Source: Spisula solida
Taxonomy: Eukaryota > Mollusca > Bivalvia > Venerida > Mactridae
DNA: 64,000 nt
NCBI GenBank assembly: GCA_947247005.1
Contig: OX365951.1
Location: forward strand, 34,244,899 to 34,308,898
Direction of reading: 5' to 3'
The notes under the pieces were generated by a model. The model saw only the letters and a list, made by a program, of their open reading frames with translations, had not been told where the DNA came from and made no database searches. The position numbers were made by a program, and so were the translations under genes. Positions 9,381 to 21,762 of this stretch are shown here, piece by piece. Each line of letters opens with the position of its first letter. Positions within the stretch are counted from its first letter, which is position 1.

Positions 9381-12300
9381 TTCCGCAAATCGAATTAATT
9401 GATTACAAACTACTCCCCTTTTCCTGGACTTTCTTTTCGCATGTGAATATTCTGTCTGCTTTTAAAAATTATCTCATTTTTTGCTATTTAGTATGAACCG
9501 TTGCAGAGATAAATTGCCCTGCCCACTGGTATTCTTTGATTGCAATTCTGCCGATCTTATTTCATTTGATAGTCTCACCACTTCGAAATATGAAATAGGA
9601 CATTTTAACACAAGCCTGACCAGTAAGGCATCAATTAATTGGGAACATTTTGTTTCGACGGCACTCGATTGTTATGTTAACTACGTTAGTCTTGTGACGT
9701 TATCGCGTCCATGTTGTATTAAGTGACGTTGAAGGAAGGCGCGCGCTGATGACGTCATCGACGTTAAGGTCCTTAAAATTTTTGAACAAAACGGAAATGA
9801 CTTAAATATTTATTATGCGAAATTTCGTTTAATTATCTAGTCGGGTTTTAAAGATAATTCATAGTTTTGCATTCTGCTTGCAGGTTTTGCAATTATGGTA
9901 GCTTCGATTCATGTGACTTTGAAACGTTTCGTAAACACTGTATGAATGAGAATATTTAGACATACTTATGGAATGATGAATGGATGTGACATATTTAAAC
10001 ATGCTGACGGATCTACGAACGGGGAAACTCCATTTATCGTTATTTGTTTCAAAACTTTCTCGTAGATGTTTCAAATTTCAATAAACCGTCGAATTAAACA
10101 ACATATGTCCAGTGGTTACATAATGCTAAGTAGCCAATGTATATGCATAACATGTTTTTTCATGCTAATGTCAGAAAAATAAATAAAATTTCGACGACAA
10201 GATGATACATGTAAAACGGTTTTTATGAAACGAAATCTAAATAACATTATCGCTCGAACACGGTAGTAAATAGTGGTCATTGGGTAATGCTCTGCTAAAA
10301 TATAACAATACCGACATCTCTTGGTAGACTTATAACCAACCGAAAAGTCATCGAATCGACTTTAAGAAAGACAACATTATGACATAAAGTTATTGAATGT
10401 AAAGTTCAATTGCACTAGTAGAACAGTTTGTATAACAATGAATAAAACTAATCATATCTAGCATTGGTTAAGGTGTTATTAGAAGTTCAGTTAGGTGTAC
10501 GTTTTTCAATTTTTTTATTCAGCTGACCCTTTTTCCATAAAACGAGATATTGGGTTCAGTTATATCACACTTGTCAAGAAACTGTCTTCTACGGGTAAAC
10601 AATTGCTTCGTACTTAATTACATGATCATTTGGAGAGGTGACTGTCCACTCTATATAAAACAATACTCATAAATGACAGACAACATTGTACATCAAACAC
10701 TTACAGCAACATTCTAGACAAATTTTAACTTCCATTATATATATAATTATTTTATTTGGTAAATTATAAATCAGGCTGTATACATAGGTATATGGCTCGC
10801 CGGAGACAGTATACATGTATAGTAAGTATTATTTATTATAAACACCTTGTTTTAAATTAAACAAATGAATAATAATAAAACCAAACTAATAACTTTTTTA
10901 TATACATGCATGTTTTCAGATGATAATAAAAGCGTTTCGAAAATGATAAGAGGTTTTTATGTTATGTTTTTAAGATATTTCTCAGATTTAGGATAATATT
11001 TTGTTAAGATATTTCTAACTTAAAGATTCTTCTTGAATACAACTAAAGACAAAAATAAATGTTATTCTAAGCTAAAATGATTTCTTATTGGTTAAGAAAA
11101 TCTTACGAAAATATCTAAAGAAGCCTTGTAAATACATGTACCAGCCCTGGTGGTTTCACGACATTTAATCAGTAACCGAACTACCTGTCGCAAGTAATGC
11201 AATCAATATATAGTATCGTGTGATCACAGTACCATTTCATTGCCCCTATAAAATATCCATAGTTCTAATTCATACCGTTTAAATACAATACTACAAACTA
11301 GAAATTACCCGTACAATGTCCACAGTCAACTAAACATCATGTTAACAAGTCAGCTATAATTAAATGAGTAACACTGCATTAAGTTTGTTATCTGACGTTG
11401 ATAGTTGTGTCTTAATGACATCGCGTGTTAATGTCGTCCTCAACGTCCAATTTCTATAACATGAATTGCTGTAAAACTGTCTCCGCTTGCAGTTAAGATG
11501 TGATTTCACCATCCCAGTGATTAAGCAGCATTTCCCGTTTCCAACCATTTAGAAGTGCGATGTGAATGTTCTATGACGTGTCAATGTGTCTTGCCAGAAT
11601 GGAAACTTAGGTAATGCAAACTATTTACAATATGTTATACTGAACTGGATCATTGTTCTTGCATCTTATTACATGCTAATGGAAAAAGAGACAGACTTTT
11701 AATACAAAGTATTGTAGCATAACATATAATATAGTATAATCAGTATTTCCATACAACAATATCTAATCACTGAGAAACGTACTTCTAAAGGCCAAAATCA
11801 TTTCCCTCCACAAAATTGTTAACTTTTGTTTCAACCAAAGCATGACAAATCTATATTCTAAAAAACTTTAAAATGTAAGTGACGTGCCTCTTGAATTAAT
11901 TTGGAACTGTGTTCATTGTGTGGTATACCCTAACGCAGTATAATTAGCGCGTACTGATCGCACATTCAGACAATGTGAACACAAATTCAACTATCGGGTA
12001 TGTTTGGACCCACTAATACCATCACGGCATAATTATTAATGTACAGTCAACTGTTAAAATGACATCCCAGATAGTGAGGTATGACCACAATAATAGTACA
12101 TGTATGCATTTGTGAGTTACTCAAAATTTGTTTCCTGGTTCACATATTCAACTGCCGTCAGAAACAACACAATGTCAATGAAGAATATTCGATTCCTCCA
12201 TGATTGGATCGCCAATGCACCTTGTTTGGATTGCAAATGTCTGTTGCACTCGAATATTACATCACTCATGTGGGACGTTACATGGTCACCAGGTGTTTAG

Positions 12301-13330
12301 TTATGAATCCAGTGTTAATGTAAGTCTAGACTGTGATTAAATTACAGTGGCTAGAAATAGATACACATCGTGCTCAATGTTATACAGTTTGCTGACGCGG
12401 AACATTTGTATCAAACACTATTTTACTCTATGTTGGGGGGGATATGGATGTTACGTGCTGTGTCTGTCTCTTGTGTGGGTCGCAAGCCGCTGTCACATTT
12501 TCTGTATGGCCTGGAATTGTCAGTACATGTACATAATGTAATCATGTAAACACTGACTAGTGGCGTTTGACCAATGTACTTAGAAATGTACAGCATGTAA
12601 ATATATACAAGTCAAATAGTTTTCCACGGCCAGATAATCAAAAGACCCAGTATTTACTACAGTAACTTTAGTTAAGAAATAAAGAATGTGTACATGTGTT
12701 TTATCGTAGAATAAAGCACAGTCACTAGTTTGGATGCGCACCTGAACAAGCTTTATTTTAGATAAAACACAGGTACATGTTTATTAATTCGATTCTAATA
12801 TAGACAACATTCCGCATTTGATATTACAAAAAGACATAGTAGCAATAGCTCTACGTTCTTCCTCGAAAGGCTTTTTGCAGTTGTCAGTCGTAGCTGTATT
12901 TTATCAATAATTTGTGCACACCACAATTTCTTATGTGTATATGGCTGAAACCGCTTGTTGGTTAGAATACCGGTTAATCCTACCTTATCAACGTGGTAGG
13001 GAAGGGGAAACACTCTATGAATTATTTTGGCCTAACCATTTTCAAACATTCTACATCAATAGTAACTAAGCAGACCCCCTGTCGTGATTCCGAACATTGA
13101 GACCATTTACAGCAGACGATTGGCAAATTCGTGAAGATGTGTCTAGACGGTACATCTCCAGAAACTGTGTGGTACAAGTATACTACATGTAACTGCACAG
13201 TACATTTTTAAACCAAAATGTACTGTCTAGACTCACCTTAAGCCAGGCTGACACATTAGCCAATCAGGCCTTGGCATGAGGTCACGTGCTCCTTCATAGT
13301 CGAATTGCTTTGAGCATCAAAATACCCCCG
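9381..13330. other. No gene recognised
   Basis: AT-rich non-coding sequence. The reading frames of 60-80 codons here have no recognisable motif and no splice or duplication support. Two minor items stand out. A palindromic CRE-like 'gatgacgtcatc' is at 9748-9759. A 25-bp-arm hairpin is at 12688-12781, with arms containing gtgttttatc and aataaagc and their complements. Confidence 0.6.
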
Positions 13331-14712
13331 GCCTCTAGAACCTGTTATATTGATATGATGTAATTACTGCATGTAACAATGTTTTAAAAATGCTTTCAAA
13401 TAAGAAAAAATGACATATAGATTCAATTTTAAGTCATTTATCCATATATTACTATATCTTAGCTTTAAAATTTCGTATGAGTTATGTCGAAATCATTTAC
13501 TTCGTTGCTATGGTGATCAATTTCAGAAAGTACTCTGCTTGAGAAAAACGAGGAGTTAGTTCTTTAAAACAGTAGTAGCCTTTCTCTAAATGTGAACATT
13601 TCCAATTTGGATGTATATCTTAACAAGAGGGCCATTGGCCCTATAATGCTCACCTGATGACTAGCAGTTTATGCAGAATCAGTGACCTAGTTGTCGACAC
13701 CAGATGACCCAGTTGCGAACTGGACCTAGATTTCATAAAGCTACACATGACCCAGTTACAAACTTGACCTAGATTTGATAGCGACAAACATTGTGACCAA
13801 GTGTCATAAAGATTATGTCAAAAATGTGACCTCTAGAGTGTTAACAAGGTTTTTCTTTGATGTGACCCGGTGACCTCGTTTTTGACCCCAGATGACCTAA
13901 TTACAAACTTGACCTAGATTTCATAGAGATATACATTGTGACTAAGTGTCATTAAGATTATGTAAAAAATATGACCTCTAGAGTGTTAACAAGTTTTTTC
14001 TTTGATGTGACCTGGTGACCTAGTTTTTCACCCCGTATGTCCCAGTTACAAACTTGACCTAGATTTCATAGAGACAAACATTGTGATCAAGTTTCATATA
14101 GATTAGGTAAAAAATGTGACCTCTAGAGTGTTAACAAGGTTCATCTTTTATTTGGCCTGGTGACCTAGTTTTTGACCCCAGATAACCTAATTACAAACTT
14201 GACATAGATTTTATAAAGACATTCATTGTGACAAAGTTTCATTAAGATTATGTCAAAATTGTGACCTCTAGAGTGTTAACAGTCAAATTGTTGACGATGG
14301 ACGGCGCATGGTGGACGGCGCACGGTGGACGGCGCACGTCGGAAGACGGACAAAAGGGTGGTCACAAAAGCTCACCTTGAGCACTATGTGCTCAGGTGAG
14401 CTAAGAATAAAAACATCATTCTAAAACTTGATACATGTACCATTTTGACCAGTTTATCTCAGGAATTGATCAAATGCTGTATTTATGAAGTACTTGTTTC
14501 AACGACGTCGAATAACGTTTGAATGACGTTTGCGACATCAGCGTCTAAATAGGGCATCAACAAAACAGCTGTTACTTCCTTAAAAATCAAGATACATTGT
14601 ACTAACACATTTTTTTTGCATTTTGCTTCATTAAGATTACTCTTTTAAATAATAGAAAATCTCACAAAAATGTTTTTGTCAAAATAGCAGGTTTTCCTGG
14701 AGATTGGCTCAT
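13331..14712 (+). mobile_element. GAGCCAG-type MITE, copy 1, interrupted
   Basis: This is one of three copies of a roughly 605-bp non-autonomous element. The others are 21682-26380 (reverse, interrupted) and 52653-53257 (complete). The right end 'caggttttcctggagattgg' is kept. The left terminal repeat is eroded to 'aacctgttatattgat'. Internal landmarks are 'cttcgttgctatggtg' and 'gacgtcgaataacgtttgaa'. The element is split at 13622 by the nested repeat at 13623-14403. Its inner sequence resumes at 14404. Confidence 0.8.
13623..14403 (+). mobile_element. Nested 'aacaagagggcc' element with 145-bp tandem repeats
   Basis: The ends are 'aacaagagggcc' plus 'ataatgctcacctga' on the left and 'aaaagctcacc' plus 'tgctcaggtgagctaa' on the right, a partly inverted pair. 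The interior holds four tandem units of about 145 bp, each with 'gacctctagagtgttaac' (near 13828, 13973, 14118 and 14263), 'ggtgacctagttttt' and 'acttgacctagatttcat'. A 'gatggacggcgca' run repeats near the right end. I associate this repeat type with bivalve genomes. It sits inside the MITE at 13331-14712 and so is younger. Confidence 0.8.
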
Positions 14713-16689
14713 ATGTTCATGTAAAAAGGTTTTTATCTAATACAATGCTTTGTTCTGCACGAAAGAAATACCATTTTAAATGTATAGGATAGACAACGAC
14801 TATTGCTGGTTATGAGATTTAGACTTTAGCGACATCGACGATGACGCCGGGGATAGTACAGTAGCTCTGCTTATTCTTCTAATATCCGAGGTAAAAAGTA
14901 AACTGGTGACTAATAATTTTATTTCATTTTTCAATTTGCCACAACGTTATTTTGCTATTCGCAAACTTTCATCGAAATTTATTATATGAAATTGCTTTTA
15001 AAATATTATGAGGAACGGAATATTCATGTGCTTACGTGTAATGTTTTATATTTATTCATGTCTGCTAATGCAATGGTTGGCAATATTGGTCTCTACGTGA
15101 TACTTTTATTGCAACCATGTTGCATAATACCCGCTTCATGAGATAGTGCACACTTACGTGTGTATATTAATTCTGACCGCAGCCATGCAATGTGAATAAA
15201 ATCGCAAGTCGGTAACAATATATTTAGATTGTGATCACGATTTACATTCTATATTAAAATATAAAGATTGTTTTTGTGGCACAATATCCTTTGACTTCAA
15301 GACAATTTATGTTCAGTATGAGCCAATTAGAAATAAGAGTGACAGCAAACTTTCATTTCAGATGACATTGCATGGCTCTTACAGTTGGATCTGACTGTAC
15401 TTAAAACGTATTATAATTCGTTGACCAAACTGAAGTTTAAAAGGCTTGTTTTTCCAAAAGTGTAAAGTATTTTCAGTCAGTGTTTTCCCTTTTTTTTCAA
15501 AATATTAATTTTTACCTACGACCTTACCATTCTAATCAAGGAGCGATATAATATGTACATGTATTTAATTCGTATGTGTCTGTTTTTGATTATGGTTGCT
15601 TGCAACCTAACTTTATAGTTACGTATACTAGTTTTGAAATCTCGTCAATTCCTGGAGATACACCGTGGCAAGCACAAAACGCTTTGCTAGATAAACGGAC
15701 ATCAGACCTCTGGTTATTGTCCGTTATCTCGACAGCTGGCCGAAAACCTAGGTGTTGGCTTATAACGAAATTATGTTACATTATGTTATGCTTGCTTGTG
15801 GAATGGTAAATTGGAATAGGATACAGTCCAGGAAACATAGTGAGGTGAATTGGCGACAATAGGTAACATAAGAACTGTTGCGAAACGGCATTAGATCCGA
15901 ATTAACATAAAACAGATCAGCGATATCTCCAAAGCATAATTGTTTTAATTATCAGATATAATAATACAATCCAACCAAGAAATATTTACTTTTACTGTAT
16001 ATTGTTTCCAATTTATGACCTATATTCATTTCCGACATATTTCAGTTACGCCCGCCTACAGTGAGATGAGTGAAATGTCGTTACGTAGTAGTGTGATAAC
16101 CTGCATACAATAACAACGCATGTTTAAGCTAAAAAGTCATTTGGAGGTAAAAACAAGTTTAACATAAGCTTTGGAGAGTCTAGTTAAAAACTACAAACCT
16201 AACGTGGATACCAACTTTGTCATTCGTTTTGCTGATTTTACGCAAAGGGATTCGATCCGATAAAAATATCTTTCACATCATTCTATACAATGAATATATA
16301 GACAGGGATCTGAGTTCATGACTGGCCCTCATATACCCAACTTAACATTATGTCCAATATTTTAAACAAGCCGAATGCAATCATTTAATTTGCACTGCAC
16401 ACTTCAAGACAATATAATAGTATACATAAAAAATACAACTTTTATCAATACACGCACACAATGTCGCCTGTGTCGAGCATATAATGTTTAAATAATGCGT
16501 AAAACCCGGTTTGATGACATATATAACCCTGCACAGACAGAAACTAGAAAACGGCCCTCGATAAAGAAGAGAAATCATTATTTACGCACGATCTCAGGAA
16601 ATTAGTACGACGATTTGATAGAGAAAAATATTTGGATCAACTCACCGACACTCGTCCATTTCTATATCATTTTTTGCGTCAAAATCCTG
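14713..16689. other. No gene recognised
   Basis: AT-rich non-coding DNA. A 77-codon frame at 15576-15809 has no motif and no support from duplicated copies. Confidence 0.55.
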
Positions 16690-17182
16690 TAAAACGTACT
16701 CACTCAAATTTAATATAAATCACATTGTTGTGTACTCCAATCTTTTATCCAGGTGCTCGACTATTTCCCTAATAAATTGTATTCAATTTGATGATATCCA
16801 CACATTGTATCGAAACGTTTGACCACTTTATTACTAGAATTGACAAATTTGATTTACACTTTGATTATTATAAGTTTATTGTGTGTGTGTATCTGTTGAT
16901 TTAGCTAACAAAGGGCACAAAAGGATGACCGTTGAAAATCAATGGGTTTGGCAACGACTTGTTTTGATTGCAACTAATCCCATGAATAGAAAGTTTCTAC
17001 ACAAATGCCTTCTACAAATGTTAAATACAAAACAGAATTTTAAGTTACACATGGTTTAATATTCAGTGATTTTCGGAATAAATATAATTGATATACTTTT
17101 ATTGTATAGTCGAGCACCTGGATACTAGATTGGAGTATACAACAATGTGATTTATATTCAATTTGAGTGAGTACTTTTTGCA
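16690..17182. mobile_element. MITE with about 75-bp terminal inverted repeats
   Basis: The left end contains 'gtactcactcaaatttaata', 'cacattgttgtgtactccaa' and 'aggtgctcgactat'. The right end contains the exact or near-exact complements in reverse order and finishes 'ttgagtgagtac'. The spacer of about 340 bp is AT-rich and non-coding. The length and long inverted ends fit a non-autonomous DNA transposon. No superfamily was assigned. Confidence 0.75.
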
Positions 17183-17370
17183 GCACAGTTGCACAAAAAT
17201 TGGCAATTTTCAATGACCAATGTACCTTAACACATTTACAGTTTCAGCATGAAAGTGAGTTGAGTGTGAAAATATATTTATAATCATGGGACCTGGTCTT
17301 GGAACTCCAGATTGCAAGATCTTCATCATATAGAGTGACACAATTTGTCAACATTGGATAACCAAACAAA

Positions 17371-17600
17371 ACCGTTTAGTATTTTATTTCTATACCGATT
17401 TCTATTAAACATACGCCAGTCTACTGGTAGAAGTTTCGCTTTTCACGAAATGAATGATCTTTTTCAGCGGCTGTGTCGTTCTTCCATCGCCAAGTGATAA
17501 CCATGGAAAAGAAAACTGCTTGAACTGTAGTCCACTCGCATACATATAGGGTCCAGCTGCTGAAGGAGATCCTATATTTCATGGAAAGCATATCTTCCCT
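17371..17600. repeat. Diverged relative of the foldback MITE at 3302
   Basis: It shares the ordered landmarks 'agtattttatttc', 'gatttctattaaacatacgc', 'gatctttttcagc' and 'atatttcatggaaagca' with the element at 3302-3729. The outer arms are missing or unrecognisable. Confidence 0.55.
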
Positions 17601-18424
17601 TATCTTAGAAACTGTAGAAGACATAAAATACTTAGGGCATAGATCAAACTTTACAATAAATATTGATACAACATAAATAATAAGAGCGATGTGGTTTGCC
17701 ACAAGCAGGCTATATTTGTCTAGAATTTTGTCTGTGGTGAATAGCTATAAAACAATATGATGTATTGTCTTTGTCAATTTTTCGCGACATCCCTTCATTT
17801 AGCAGAGTATAATTTGGCTTGCGAATCGTCAATACAAGGTCTTTAAGAATTCCAGTATATATAAAATGTAACCCCTGGGCCGTAAAAGTTCGGTATGAAG
17901 TGTATATAGAGTCTGTACATGTAACTACAGGGGCAGTCATGGCTCAATACTCGTTTTCGATCAATAAGTTTATAATTTGCTTGTTTTTGTTTTCGTTTGA
18001 TTGTGTACGCTTTTCTTTTCCATAACTGTTCTATCCTATCGCTGGCTTAGAATTAGAAGGTCGTTAGTACAGAATCAATATTTTGAGAAAACTAGAAAAA
18101 GATGTCTGAAAACTACTCTTTACTTATGGAAAAATACGTTTTTAAACTTCAGTGAGATCAACATGATCACTTCCGACTTTCATGAAAATTACCTCATAAG
18201 AAGCGCCTTGAAATGCAGATTTCTAATATGCATGAGTCTTATGAGGTCGTAAATAGTACTACTTACGACATTGTAATTCAAGTCAGCGACATACGGAGGC
18301 TATGTTTCCTGACCAGCTCTATGGAGATTATGTATCAACCAAAATACACTTGTAGGCAATAGAAGACACAAACAGATAATCTGAAATGTATAATGTTCTT
18401 CATTGGTAGATATAACTCAATTAA

Positions 18425-18595
18425 GAAATAAAAATCTGTTCGCGTATTTTGTCGGTGAATAAAACATGGGCAGGAGTTCGGATGCGGAAAAATTAAATCA
18501 CGAGTGCGTAGCACGAGTGATTTAATTTTCCGCATCCGAACGAGTGCCCGTGTTTTATTCACCGACAAAATACAAGAACAGAGTTTTTATTTCGA
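18425..18595. repeat. Near-perfect 170-bp palindrome
   Basis: The arms are about 80 bp and meet at 'gtgcgtagcac' (18504-18514). They include 'tgtcggtgaataaaac', 'ttcggatgcgg' and 'aattaaatcacgagtgc' with their complements. A diverged relative with the same centre motif 'cacgagtgatttaat' and the same downstream 'ttcgattctaa' lies at 27476-27625. This suggests a mobile palindromic repeat family rather than a chance hairpin. Confidence 0.8.
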
Positions 18596-19332
18596 TTCTA
18601 AATACGACAATATCCCGCACTATTTAACTGCGCGCATTCCATTTTCACCCATTTGACATTGAACATGATTCCACGCTGAAATTGAGTGGCTTATTAGCTG
18701 GTACAATTACCACCCTCGTTAATGAAAACGACCTTCGTAATTTTCTGAAGGAAAAAAACAAATTTTAAACATTGAAACAATTTTAATAACACGAGTATAG
18801 TGTATCTATGTCATGAAATGAAAAATATAAATGAATTGATTATCAGAAATTTTTATGAATCTTAATTTGGAGAGTATATTGGAGTTTCTAAAAATAGATG
18901 CGTCATAGCTGTAACACTGGATTCTCGTGAAACCCGCGGTCCGTTAAATTTTTTACTATAATGTTTACGTTCATTCATTCATAAATAGGTCATGTGATAC
19001 GGGGCGTAAATTGTAACAGCCAATTTGTTACCATGTTTTATGGGGGTAATAATAAATAGTTAGGCACGCTCTTTGTTTAATGGATTAATCCGCGGATCGT
19101 GTTAGAATACAGAATTTGTCATCTCACCCAATGATCATTGATTAAACAAGTACATAATATATAATGGGTTAATAAGTTAAGTTACTTATTTGATTAAAAC
19201 CTTGTGGATTTATTGATACAATTGGGATCAAGGTGTTAGTAGTTGTGACCTATCTTTTATGTTTAAACGACGAGTATCAAATGTGTGTTTAAGAATGTTA
19301 AGGTTCAAATAGAGCAGGAAATCATGCTTACC

Positions 19333-19556
19333 TAAAGCCTATGTCCCACTGAAAAATTCCACATCGGCGATTTCTTCCGATACCAACCGATTAATCACAA
19401 TTCCTTCAGATATCACAAACTGTACCATCACTTCCCCGAAGCTTCCCCTAGACCTCGATGAACCTGTTCCCGATGTCCTGGTAACACATTAATTTAAATC
19501 AGGAGTACATCGCCTGGGCAAAAAATGCTCAGTGGGACCTATGCTTAAAGGCTATG
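19333..19556. mobile_element. Small MITE with cctatgtcccactga ends
   Basis: 'aagcctatgtcccactga' at the left faces 'ctcagtgggacctatgctt' at the right in inverted orientation, about 220 bp apart. The interior is non-coding. The superfamily is not clear. Confidence 0.65.
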
Positions 19557-21681
19557 CTCGGCAAATAATGATGGCGCAATTAAGTTTGTTTGCTCGTAGA
19601 ATTATTATAATTGAAACTGGCAGTCGATGCAATGCTTTGACGCTGAATACCATTTTAAAATTGGTAGTGGACTCTGTATATCGACGTTAGAAAGCTACAA
19701 TGTTATCGCATGTTTTATAAACGCCCAAAAATTATAATTTCATCTCATATGACTTTCTCGTAGGAGTATGACAATAGAAAGCTAACAATTCATAGTTTTA
19801 TTCAATATACCTGTATAACATGACTGTATGACTATTAGTACAACACAAGAATCAAGATTCGTGAAAAAGAAAAAGATGCCAAAATGTCAAAATGACGTCC
19901 ATAACGTCGAGCAAGCAGTAGAATAAAACAACTATATTATTCAAACAATTCTCAAATAAAAGTGATTCTAATAATGCAAAACAAGCACTCCGTCAAGATA
20001 AGTAAAATAATAAAAAAATATCTTGGCTTGATCCCACATTTGAAAGCAAATATTGTTCTCTTCGGTCCCGTACAGAATGGCCGCTTTTCCATATTGCTAA
20101 GTCCCCTAGACCTGTCAATGGGTCTATATCAGGTATAAAGTCTGCACTACACCTTCAAAAGCAATTGGTGAATTTAAAACTATCATGTGGAAAGAACAAT
20201 AATAATAAAAAAACAGTCACCTACTACCTTGGCTATACTGAGAATTTGTGTTAGGTTATTTTGTCGCCTAGAAACTAGTAACCAACGCAAATGTTACCCT
20301 TGTAGGTTTTCAAATTATCGCATATAGATTAAACCTTCAAATCAATGTTATATGTTGTTTATGAAAAGTATTAAACTGGTTATATCACGCTATACGTTTT
20401 TCGCTATACTAGTATCGATCATGGGAAACATATTCAATATGGACGTAATTTTGACATAGATACAAAAAATGACTTTCTAAAAAACTTGGTTCCCGTGTGG
20501 CATTGATAGTAACATAGTATTGTTATATATTGAATTAAAAATTTAAAATGCTAGTTTTCCATTGATATATGACAATATTATATGAGGTAAAGTATTTTCT
20601 CATGGCATTCGGTTGTAATGGTAACACATATTATGGAACATCCTGTATGGCCACTGACAAGAGGCCATATTATAACTGCTCCAGTGTCAGACGTGTTAAA
20701 ACTGCTCTGGCGTGAGAAACGGTTTACTTAGCTGTGCAAAATGACAAGTGTTTTTTGTTCTGAAATAATCTTTCTATCGCAATGAATATCCATAAGTTAC
20801 AAACATGGCTACTTAGGAATACTGCAGTATTCGGCTACTTAGGATAATACCGCAGTATTGCAATTATTCATATTTGTCAGGAAATTTAAGCTGCACTAAA
20901 CATGAGACGGTATTTACGTTGTCTTGGGATCGTTAAAGGGGAAACTTGATCCGATCAAATTGTAACACTGTCAAATGATGTTCCGGATAAAACGTCAATT
21001 AGCACTCTGGTTTATGCTAAAATTCATATTTCCGGAATTGATGAATTCTAGCGGGGAAAAAACAAGAAGACGATAACAAATCGGATAGGGAAGGTGGCGC
21101 TGTGTCACAGAAACAGAGGACCAAGGAAGTCGCATACCGATCAGGATAAATTTTCTAGCTCTGTATGAAAAAGGACCGGGTGAAAATAAACGAGGTTTAT
21201 AATGCATGCCCAACTGAATAGTAGATAATGAAAACAATCGTAACAACTACGTACGTACTATATAAACTCTCAATTGTCGGATTGAATGGCCTTTCACTGC
21301 TGAAACCAAAATACGTTGTTTCATTCCTTGTTATTTGTAAAGTACAACATATACAAACTTGTGTATATTTTGTACATATAAAATTTACGATATTATTACG
21401 ATTTATAGGTAGCTGATCGTGGTTAGTGCGCTGAATTTGTGGTAGGATACAGTCCTGGTAAAATGGCCGTCGTTCATAATAGGATTAATGTCGAATATAC
21501 AAAATGACCTTAAATATCGTAATATAATTCCATGGTTTGTTGATTTGGTTCTTCCTGAAACATCGATTTTAAGGCTATTCAAAATAAATTGTGATCTATG
21601 TTAATGGTTGAACTTCCTATACAGTGAATTCGCCAGTACCATTATCTGTTCTTCCCAAACATCCCCTATCCATTTAATAAT
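19557..21681. other. No gene recognised
   Basis: AT-rich sequence without supported coding potential. A short local duplication, 'ggctacttagga', occurs twice at 20808-20845. Otherwise nothing stands out. Confidence 0.55.
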
Positions 21682-21762
21682 ATGAGCCAGTCTCCAGGAA
21701 AACCTGCTATTTTGACGAAAAAAATAATTTGAGATTTTTTTTTTATTTAAAAGAGTAACCTT

